A DNA stretch of 22,641 bases from an uncultured Oscillospiraceae bacterium (lineage in GTDB: Bacteria > Bacillota > Clostridia > Oscillospirales > Ruminococcaceae). Positions 1 to 6,458 of the stretch are shown one piece after another (position 1 is the first letter of the stretch; each line of letters starts with the position of its first letter). The notes under the pieces are model-generated. The model searched no databases. It was not told the origin of the DNA and was given only the letters and a program-made list of their open reading frames with translations. The stretch lies in NCBI GenBank assembly GCA_900555435.1, contig USLH01000014.1, forward strand, positions 1 to 22,641, in the 5' to 3' direction. The translations under genes and the position numbers were made by a program.

Positions 1-1
1 C

Positions 2-118
2 CCCCTCCACCACCACTTCGAGATGTGCGGATGGAGCGAGGGAAAGATCGTAGGGGTCTTCTCGCTGGTGACGCTGGTTGGGTGCATTGTTTCGATTATC
101 GCTGTATTTAATATCTGA
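2..118 (+). CDS. mraY: MraY, phospho-MurNAc-pentapeptide transferase (C-terminal end only)
   Basis: The first 39 codons of the window read in one open frame to a TGA and begin with the PLHHHFE motif, followed by a final membrane helix ending IIAVFNI. The HHHFE-type motif near the C-terminus and the hydrophobic last helix are characteristic of MraY, the integral membrane enzyme that moves phospho-MurNAc-pentapeptide onto undecaprenyl phosphate to make lipid I. The gene is cut by the window edge, so its start and most catalytic aspartates are not visible. It lies 30 nt upstream of ftsW in the same direction, as expected for a dcw operon, except that murD does not sit between them. Confidence 0.9.
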   Translation, partial: PLHHHFEMCGWSEGKIVGVFSLVTLVGCIVSIIAVFNI

Positions 119-148
119 CGCAGGGGAGCCTGCGGAAAGGAGGAACGT

Positions 149-1375
149 ATGACCGGAACCGAAAAAAGACGGCCTGTCCGGAAAAAGAAACCGACAGAAA
201 AGCGGCCTTCCGCCGTGGATCGGGTCGCAGCCCGGGAAGAAGCGGCCGCAGAGCCGCCGAAGCGGGGAAGGTTTGACGTTTCCTTCTTTTTTCTTGTCAT
301 CGTACTGCAGACCATCGGGCTTATCATGCTGTTTTCCGCCAGCTATGTGACGGCGCTGAACGAAAAGGGAAAGAGCCTTTATTATGTGATCCGGCAGGGG
401 ATCTTTGTGCTGATGGGGCTGGTGGCCATGGTGGCTGCTTCCTACATCGACTACCATGTTTGGCGGAAGCTGAAATGGGTCTTCTATTGCGGCGGGCTGG
501 CGCTGATGGCGCTGGCGCTTATCTATAAAAGCCCCAACGGCTCCGGGGCAAAGCGGTGGGTGTATCTGCCTACCCAGAACCACGCCATCATCAGTTTCCA
601 GCCGTCGGAGATCATGAAATTCGCCATCGCCATCGTCTGCGCCCATCTGATCGCCATGAATTATAAGCAGATGAAGAAGATGAAGTACGGGCTGTTCCCC
701 TTTGGGATCATATTGGCACCGGTGGCGGTACTGCTGGTTTTTCAGCGGCATATGTCCGGGCTGATCCTTATGATGCTCATTCTTTTCACCATGATGTTCG
801 TGGGGGGAAGCAAGTTCCGGTGGTTCGTTTTCATGGGCGGTGTTGTGGTTGCGTTAGCTGTGGTTGCTTTGAGCTTTCTGGGGTTTGACTACATTCAGGT
901 CCGGCTTTCCAACTGGCTGGAGCCGCTGTCCGGCGACCTCCGGGGAACGAAGTGGCAGACGGCGCAGTCCTTATACGCCATCGGCTCCGGCGGGCTGATG
1001 GGGGTGGGGCTTGGAAACTCCACCCAGAAGTTCCTCTATCTTTCCGAGCCGCAGAACGATTTCATCTTCGCCATTGTCTGCGAGGAGTTGGGGTTCGTGG
1101 GAGCGGTGGTCATCATCCTGCTCTTCATCCTGCTGGTGTACAGCGGCATCTCCATTGCTCTGCGGGCACCGGATAAGTTCGGGTGCATGCTGGTCATCGG
1201 CCTGACGGCCCAGATCGGGTGGCAGGCGCTTCTGAACATTGCCGTGGTGACCAACTCCATCCCCAATACCGGCATTTCCCTTCCCTTTTTCAGCGCAGGC
1301 GGCACAGCACTCACCATGCAGCTGGCGCAGATGGGGGTCATCCTCAATGTATCCCGATACTGCCGCCGCGGCTGA
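149..1375 (+). CDS. ftsW: FtsW/SpoVE-type SEDS peptidoglycan glycosyltransferase
   Basis: A 408-residue SEDS protein, which polymerises lipid II into glycan strands in the membrane together with a class B penicillin-binding protein. The start is supported by GGAGG six bases upstream of the ATG. The first 42 residues are a basic, hydrophilic cytoplasmic tail; about ten hydrophobic segments follow. Family marks are the extracytoplasmic QNDFIFA stretch with the presumed catalytic Asp304, the nearby EELG, and NTGISLPFFSAGG (residues 373-385) near the end. It lies directly before murG, the position of spoVE in Bacillus, so it could be the vegetative FtsW or a sporulation paralogue; the sequence alone does not separate them. 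I prefer FtsW because of the dcw context. Confidence 0.93.
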   Translation: MTGTEKRRPVRKKKPTEKRPSAVDRVAAREEAAAEPPKRGRFDVSFFFLVIVLQTIGLIMLFSASYVTALNEKGKSLYYVIRQGIFVLMGLVAMVAASYIDYHVWRKLKWVFYCGGLALMALALIYKSPNGSGAKRWVYLPTQNHAIISFQPSEIMKFAIAIVCAHLIAMNYKQMKKMKYGLFPFGIILAPVAVLLVFQRHMSGLILMMLILFTMMFVGGSKFRWFVFMGGVVVALAVVALSFLGFDYIQVRLSNWLEPLSGDLRGTKWQTAQSLYAIGSGGLMGVGLGNSTQKFLYLSEPQNDFIFAIVCEELGFVGAVVIILLFILLVYSGISIALRAPDKFGCMLVIGLTAQIGWQALLNIAVVTNSIPNTGISLPFFSAGGTALTMQLAQMGVILNVSRYCRRG

Positions 1376-1414
1376 CCGCAGCAGGCAAAAGACTTCGATT
1401 GGAAGGTGCGTATC

Positions 1415-2545
1415 ATGAAATTCATTCTTGCAGGCGGCGGGACCGGCGGACACATCAACCCTGCCATTGCCATTGCCAATGAAATAAAGGCCCGCCAGCC
1501 GGATGCGGAGTTCCTTTTTGTAGCAAATCCCGGCGGCATGGAGGACACTCTCGTCCCCAAGGCAGGGTATCCGGTGGAGCACATCAAGCTGGCAGGCTTT
1601 TACCGGGGCTTTACCCCCAGCGACATCGTGCACAATGTGAAGACCATCTCCTATCTGATGACGGCGGATCATAAGGCAAGGAGGATCCTGAAGGATTTCA
1701 AGCCCGACGCCGTGATCGGCACCGGCGGCTATCTCTGCGGCCCCATCGGCATGGAAGCGCAGAAGCTCCATATCCCCACATTTCTGCATGAGCAGAACGC
1801 CTTTCCCGGCGTGACCATCAAGCTCCTGTCCAAAAAGGCAGACGTGGTGTTTCTGGCGTTCGGGGAGGCGAAGGCCCATCTTCCCACGGAGCGTCCCTGC
1901 GTGGTCGTGGGGAACCCGGTACGGCAGGAGTTTTTGACCGCCACCCGGGCGGAAGCCAGAAAGAAGCTGGGGCTGGACGACGCCTTCACCATCTTCTCCG
2001 TAGGCGGCAGCTCCGGCGCCAACGCCATCAACAAAATGGCGGCGGATATCATGGCGTGGCACTGCAAAGAAGGGAAGATCAACCACATCCACGGCTACGG
2101 CAAGCATGGGCGGGAGAATTTCCCCAAAATGCTGGAGGAGCGGGGGATCGACCTGAACGATTACCCCCGGATCCAGGCCAGAGAGTATATCGACGATATG
2201 GCGCTTTGGACGGCGGCGGCGGATCTTGTGATCTCCCGGGCCGGGGCGATCACCATCAGTGAGCTGGAGGTGCTGGGGAAACCTTCGATCTTAGTTCCTT
2301 ATCCCTATGCGGCGGAGAATCACCAGTACCACAACGCAAAGGTTTTAGAGGATCACAGGGCGGCTATTCTGGTGGAGGAGAAGGACTACTCCAAGGAAGC
2401 CATTATCGAGCGGATCGAGGAGCTTTACCACTCCCCCGAGAAGCTCGAAGAGCTGGGGAAAAACGCCGCTTCCCTTGCCGTATACGACACCACCCGGCAG
2501 ATCTACGACCGGATCATGGAGGAACTTTCAAAAGGGCGGAGCTGA
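1415..2545 (+). CDS. murG: MurG, lipid II synthase (UDP-GlcNAc transferase)
   Basis: A 376-residue GT28 glycosyltransferase that adds GlcNAc to lipid I on the inner face of the membrane. Visible motifs: GGGTGGH (residues 7-13) in the N-terminal Rossmann domain, HEQN (125-128), the VGGSSGA loop starting the C-terminal domain (about 196-202), and the nucleotide-sugar site SRAGAITISEL with the AENHQYHNA segment. I chose ATG 1415 rather than the in-frame GTG at 1406, because GGAAGG at 1401-1406 is correctly spaced only for 1415 and the protein then begins with the usual MKFILAGGGTGG. It lies 39 nt after ftsW, so the two are probably cotranscribed. Its TGA falls in the loop of a terminator-like hairpin. 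Confidence 0.96.
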   Translation: MKFILAGGGTGGHINPAIAIANEIKARQPDAEFLFVANPGGMEDTLVPKAGYPVEHIKLAGFYRGFTPSDIVHNVKTISYLMTADHKARRILKDFKPDAVIGTGGYLCGPIGMEAQKLHIPTFLHEQNAFPGVTIKLLSKKADVVFLAFGEAKAHLPTERPCVVVGNPVRQEFLTATRAEARKKLGLDDAFTIFSVGGSSGANAINKMAADIMAWHCKEGKINHIHGYGKHGRENFPKMLEERGIDLNDYPRIQAREYIDDMALWTAAADLVISRAGAITISELEVLGKPSILVPYPYAAENHQYHNAKVLEDHRAAILVEEKDYSKEAIIERIEELYHSPEKLEELGKNAASLAVYDTTRQIYDRIMEELSKGRS

Positions 2546-2556
2546 CCGCCCTTTTT
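2531..2556 (+). terminator. Terminator-like hairpin across the murG stop codon
   Basis: AAAGGGCGG (2531-2539) pairs perfectly with CCGCCCTTT (2546-2554) around a six-base loop AGCTGA that contains the murG TGA, and the right arm runs into five T residues. This is a textbook intrinsic terminator shape. Its place in the middle of a cell wall operon suggests partial termination between murG and murA. Confidence 0.7.
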
Positions 2557-2666
2557 CCCTCCGGACGGGAAGGACAGGCTTTCGGCGCACCCATTGAACG
2601 GATGCGGCATAAGATGGCTTGCGGTGTGCGAAAGAGCGGCCGCAGATCTGTGAAGGGAGTGTTCCG

Positions 2667-3932
2667 ATGGAACGGCTTTTGATTACCGGCGGAGTTCCGT
2701 TGAAGGGCGAGGTCTGCGTCCAGGGGGCGAAGAACAGCTCTCTGCCGCTGCTGGCAGCCACCGTTCTCTGCCATGGGCAGACCGTTCTCCACAACTGCCC
2801 GGAGCTTTCCGATGTGGATGCGGCCTGCCAGATCCTTTCCTACTTAGGCTGCAGGGTGGAGCGGGAAGGGCGGACGGTGACGGTGGACGCCCGGGACGTA
2901 AGCGGCGGGGCGGTCCCCGATCGGCTCATGCGGGAGATGCGCTCCTCCGTGGTGTTTTTGGGAGCGATCGCCGCACGCCTGGGGCACGCAAACATCAGCT
3001 TCCCCGGAGGCTGCGAATTGGGTCCCCGCCCCATCGACCTGCATCTCTTTGCCCTGCGGAAATTGGGGCTGACGGTCCGGGAGGACCGGGGGTGTCTGGA
3101 CTGCACGGTGAACGGGCGGCTGAAAGGGACGAACATCACCCTTTCCTTCCCAAGCGTGGGCGCCACGGAGAATATCCTCCTTGCGGCGGCTACGGCGGAG
3201 GGGACGACGGTGATCACCAATGCGGCAAGGGAGCCGGAGATCATGGATCTGGCGGACTTTTTAAACCGCTGCGGCGCAAAAGTAAAAGGCGCCGGGGAAG
3301 GCGTTATCACCATTGAAGGCGTGGAGCGGCTCACCCCCTGCGAACATACGGTGATCCCCGACCGCATCGTTGCGGCTACTTATCTCTGCTGCGGGGCGGC
3401 CACCGGCGGCGACGTGACGGTCTGCCATACGGATCCCACCCACTTGGCGGGGATCCTGCCGGTTTTCGAGGAGATGGGGTGCAGCCTGACGGTCGAAAAA
3501 GATCGGGTACGGCTGAAAGCGCCGGAAGGCCGGCTCCGGGCGGTGAAAGACGTGCGGACCATGCCGTATCCGGGGTTCCCCACCGACGCACAGGCGCCGG
3601 TCATGGCTTTATCGGCCCTGGCGGACGGAACCAGCGTCTTTGTCGAGAATATCTTCGAGAGCCGGTATAAGCACGCCTCCGAGTTGGCACGGATGGGCGC
3701 CCACATCAAGCTGGAGGGCAGAGTGGCGCTGGTCGAAGGCACAGAGAAGCTCTACGGCGCACCGGTAGCGGCTACCGATCTTCGGGGCGGGGCGGCGCTG
3801 GTCGTGGCGGGACTTGCGGCAGAAGGGCAGACCGCCATAAGCGAGATCCGGCACATCGACCGTGGCTACGAGCGGATCGAAGAAGCCCTGATCCCGCTGG
3901 GAGCAAAGATCCGGCGGGAAGCGGAAAATTAA
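2667..3932 (+). CDS. murA: MurA, UDP-GlcNAc 1-carboxyvinyltransferase
   Basis: A 421-residue EPSP-synthase-fold enzyme that transfers enolpyruvate from PEP to UDP-GlcNAc, the committed step of peptidoglycan precursor synthesis in the cytoplasm. The Lys22-Asn23 pair lies in GAKNSS, the catalytic cysteine is Cys116 in PGGCELG (position 115 in E. coli), and the FPTDAQ loop and the C-terminal RGGAAL motif are present. Because the cysteine is kept, it should be a normal fosfomycin-type target. The ATG at 2667 has AAGGGAG seven bases upstream; the frame is open further upstream to about 2619, but that part has no ribosome binding site or family similarity. A 121 nt gap with a hairpin separates it from murG; ftsQ follows after 37 nt. 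Firmicutes often carry two murA genes; which paralogue this is cannot be told here. Confidence 0.95.
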   Translation: MERLLITGGVPLKGEVCVQGAKNSSLPLLAATVLCHGQTVLHNCPELSDVDAACQILSYLGCRVEREGRTVTVDARDVSGGAVPDRLMREMRSSVVFLGAIAARLGHANISFPGGCELGPRPIDLHLFALRKLGLTVREDRGCLDCTVNGRLKGTNITLSFPSVGATENILLAAATAEGTTVITNAAREPEIMDLADFLNRCGAKVKGAGEGVITIEGVERLTPCEHTVIPDRIVAATYLCCGAATGGDVTVCHTDPTHLAGILPVFEEMGCSLTVEKDRVRLKAPEGRLRAVKDVRTMPYPGFPTDAQAPVMALSALADGTSVFVENIFESRYKHASELARMGAHIKLEGRVALVEGTEKLYGAPVAATDLRGGAALVVAGLAAEGQTAISEIRHIDRGYERIEEALIPLGAKIRREAEN

Positions 3933-3969
3933 TCCATAAAAAACGAGAAGTGAGAAAGGAGGAGAAGAG

Positions 3970-5100
3970 ATGGACAAACGACGCCCTCTCCAGTCGGATT
4001 CCCGGCGGAGAAGCGTTCCCCCTTCCGGCAGCCGTCCGGTAAGCCGGAGCGGCGCTCCTTCGGGGAGACGGCCGGTTTCCCCCCCGGCAAGGCGGGCGGC
4101 TCCCTCGAAAAAAATGCCGCCCCGGCAGGCGGATCCGAGATCCGGGCAGATCCAGGCGGTGCAGCAGCGCCGGAAACGGAAACGGAAGCGCAACTACACC
4201 CTCTACTACATCCTCCTCTTTTTCATTCTGACAGTGGCGGGGATCATTCTTTCCCTGACGGTGTTTTTCAACGTCCGCACCATTGAGGTGACGGGAAGCA
4301 ATCTTTATACCACCGAGGACGTCCTCCCGATCTTAGGAGCGGAAAAGGGCGACAATCTCTTACGGATCAAGACATCCCAGCTGCGGGACAACGTGTTTGC
4401 AAATTTCCTGCAGGCGGACGAGGTAAAGGTGCGGCGGGTCTTCCCTTCCACGCTGTGGGTGGAGGTCACCGACGGTGTGCCTGAAGTTCAGATGGAAAGC
4501 GCCGGAAACTATTACAGCATCAGCGGCGGCGGACGGGTCTTAAAGATCGCCTCTTCTCCTGAAAAAGGAAACGGCATCGTGCTGCTGGGCGTGGACCTTG
4601 CGGACATGAAGGTGGGCGACTTCCTTGCGGATAAGAAAACGGATACCACCGGAACGGAAGAAGGAAAAGCGGCGGCAGAGGCGTTTTCTCATCAGCTGCA
4701 GACGGTGAAATCCCTTTTCTCCGCCATGGAGGAAGCCCAGGTCACCGGGATCACGGCGGTGGACGTTTCCGATGAATTGAAGCTCACCGTTTACTGGGAA
4801 AATCGGGTGCAGGTGGTGCTGGGGTCGTTTTCGGAGCTGAGCTACAAGCTGCGGCTCTGCAAGGCAATCTTAGAGGATCCCACCCGGATCGCTTCTGACG
4901 CAAGGGGCGTGCTGGATGCGGAAACGGCTTCCTCGGCAGGGGTTTTTTTCCGTCCGTCGACGGAGCTTGTCTGTCCCGGCGAGGACTCGGGGGCGGTGTG
5001 GAACTGGTCCGGGGAAGGGACGGAGGCGGAAACGGGTGCGGACTCGGATCCGGCAGACCCATCCCTTCCGGAGGGATCTCTGGAAGAACCGGGCAGCTGA
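3970..5100 (+). CDS. ftsQ: FtsQ/DivIB cell division protein
   Basis: A 376-residue single-pass membrane protein of the divisome core that links with FtsL/DivIC and FtsB-type partners and regulates septal wall synthesis. Residues 1-75 are a proline-, serine- and arginine-rich cytoplasmic tail ending in a run of basic residues; about 77-100 form one membrane helix. Residues about 101-170 fit a POTRA domain, beginning NVRTIEVTGS, with the typical VFPSTLWVEV strand; a beta-domain follows, and the last 50 residues are an acidic Glu/Pro/Ser/Gly tail. The ATG is preceded by GGAGG. Sequence similarity in this family is low, so the call rests on architecture, the POTRA segment and the murA-ftsQ-ftsZ order. 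The C-terminal tail is longer than in many homologues. Confidence 0.88.
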   Translation: MDKRRPLQSDSRRRSVPPSGSRPVSRSGAPSGRRPVSPPARRAAPSKKMPPRQADPRSGQIQAVQQRRKRKRKRNYTLYYILLFFILTVAGIILSLTVFFNVRTIEVTGSNLYTTEDVLPILGAEKGDNLLRIKTSQLRDNVFANFLQADEVKVRRVFPSTLWVEVTDGVPEVQMESAGNYYSISGGGRVLKIASSPEKGNGIVLLGVDLADMKVGDFLADKKTDTTGTEEGKAAAEAFSHQLQTVKSLFSAMEEAQVTGITAVDVSDELKLTVYWENRVQVVLGSFSELSYKLRLCKAILEDPTRIASDARGVLDAETASSAGVFFRPSTELVCPGEDSGAVWNWSGEGTEAETGADSDPADPSLPEGSLEEPGS

Positions 5101-5142
5101 GACAAAAAATTCCGGAAACTTCAAAGAAAATCCGCTTTTCAC

Positions 5143-5171
5143 TTGAAATTTCCGGCTGAATCTGTTACCAT
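5143..5171 (+). promoter_or_regulatory. Probable housekeeping promoter of ftsZ (extended -10)
   Basis: TTGAAA at 5143-5148 and TACCAT at 5166-5171 are separated by 17 bases, and a TGT directly before the -10 gives an extended -10 element. It lies in the 165 nt ftsQ-ftsZ gap, so ftsZ can be expressed independently of the upstream wall genes. The -10 is only four of six to consensus. Confidence 0.55.
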
Positions 5172-5190
5172 ATTCTTATAAACTTTTTTG

Positions 5191-5204
5191 GGGGCAATTG
5201 CCCC
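5191..5204. repeat. 14-bp perfect palindrome in the ftsZ leader
   Basis: GGGGCAATTGCCCC is self-complementary across 14 bases and begins about 20 bases after the presumed -10 of ftsZ, preceded by a T-run. It is not followed by T residues on either strand, so it is not a terminator. It could be an operator site or a short hairpin at the start of the transcript. Confidence 0.5.
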
Positions 5205-5265
5205 GACACCCATCAGACAGGATTAAAAGAAAGCAGAGCTTTCCGGATATAGGAGGACGTATCCC

Positions 5266-6390
5266 ATGCCTTTTACTTTAGAGAATGATTCCCAGAGAAC
5301 GGTAGACATCAAGGTCATCGGCGTCGGCGGCGCCGGCGGAAACGCCGTGAACCGCATGGTCGAGGACGGCGTCAAGAATGTAGACTTTATTGCCATCAAC
5401 ACCGACCGTCAGGTTTTGGACATCTCCCGGGCGGAGTATAAGATTCAGATCGGCGAGAAGGTGTCCAAGGGCCGGGGCGCCGGCGGCGATCCCGAGCGGG
5501 GCGCACAGGCTGCCGAAGAGAGCAGAGAAGAGATTGCAGCTGCCATGAAGGGCGCCCAGATGGTCTTCATTACCGCCGGTATGGGCGGCGGCACCGGAAC
5601 CGGTGCGGCTCCCGTAGTCGCAGATATTGCAAGAGAGCAGGGCATCCTCACCGTGGGCGTTGTGACCAAGCCCTTCAGCTACGAGGGCAAGCGGCGGATG
5701 AAGTACGCCGAAGAGGGTCTTGAGAAGTTAAGCCAGGTGGTGGACTCCTTAGTGGTGATCCCCAATGACCGCATCCGTCAGGTCATCGACCAGAAGACTT
5801 CCTTCCGGGACGCCTTCAAGGTCGTGGACGGCGTGCTGAAGCAGGGCATTCAGAGCATCTCCGATCTGATCAGCGTAGACGGCTTTGTAAATCTGGACTT
5901 CGCCGACCTCTGTTCCGTTATGAAGAACGCCGGCATCGCTCACATGGGCGTGGGCTACGCTTCCGGCAAGGACAAGGCCGAGGCTGCGGCGGATATGGCC
6001 ATCTCCAGCCCGCTGCTTGAGACTTCCATCACCGGCGCCAAGGCGGTCATCATTAACATCTGCGCTTCCAATGATCTGCTTTACGAGGACGCCGAGTTTG
6101 TGTCCACCATGATCGAGAAGGCTGCCCATCCTGATGCGGCGATCTTCTGGGGCTTGGTCTTTGACGACAATATGAACGATGAGATCCAGGTCACCGTCAT
6201 TGCCACCGGCTTTGACGAGGACTTTACCGGGAAGGGGCGTCTGACATCGGAGGATGCTTCCAAGCCCGGTGAGGAAGCGCCTGCAGCTCCTGCAGAGGAG
6301 GGCGGCGCAGCTGCGGCGGCTCCGGCTTCCGGAACCGACGGCAGCGATCCCTTTGAAGACATCATGAAGATCTTCAACGACAAAAAGTGA
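5266..6390 (+). CDS. ftsZ: FtsZ, tubulin-like cell division GTPase
   Basis: A 374-residue cytoplasmic GTPase that polymerises into the Z-ring and organises the division site. The N-terminal nucleotide site shows GVGGAGGNAVNRM (about 19-31), the tubulin signature GGGTGTG is at 107-113, and the T7 synergy loop NLDFAD at 209-214 carries the catalytic aspartates. After about residue 315 comes a Glu/Ala/Pro-rich variable linker and a C-terminal peptide ending DPFEDIMKIFNDKK. That ending differs from the IPxFLR/RK style seen in well-studied FtsZ proteins. AGGAGG is nine bases before the ATG. No ftsA precedes it. A strong terminator follows immediately, so the gene behaves as a single unit with the promoter at 5143. 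Confidence 0.98.
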   Translation: MPFTLENDSQRTVDIKVIGVGGAGGNAVNRMVEDGVKNVDFIAINTDRQVLDISRAEYKIQIGEKVSKGRGAGGDPERGAQAAEESREEIAAAMKGAQMVFITAGMGGGTGTGAAPVVADIAREQGILTVGVVTKPFSYEGKRRMKYAEEGLEKLSQVVDSLVVIPNDRIRQVIDQKTSFRDAFKVVDGVLKQGIQSISDLISVDGFVNLDFADLCSVMKNAGIAHMGVGYASGKDKAEAAADMAISSPLLETSITGAKAVIINICASNDLLYEDAEFVSTMIEKAAHPDAAIFWGLVFDDNMNDEIQVTVIATGFDEDFTGKGRLTSEDASKPGEEAPAAPAEEGGAAAAAPASGTDGSDPFEDIMKIFNDKK

Positions 6391-6395
6391 TTCTT

Positions 6396-6418
6396 CGCCC
6401 TCCCTTGGAGGGCGTTTT
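6396..6418 (+). terminator. Intrinsic terminator of ftsZ
   Basis: CGCCCTCC (6396-6403) pairs with GGAGGGCG (6407-6414) over a CTT loop and is followed by TTTT. It begins five bases after the ftsZ stop codon and separates ftsZ from asnB. Confidence 0.85.
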
Positions 6419-6458
6419 CCTGTTCCTGCGGACGAAAACAAGAAAGGAAGTATGTGTT

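Noticed and set aside
971..2107. Long minus-strand open frame (378 codons) antisense to ftsW and murG
   Set aside because: Shadow frame caused by GC-rich third positions of two certain genes; no family resemblance and no ribosome binding site.
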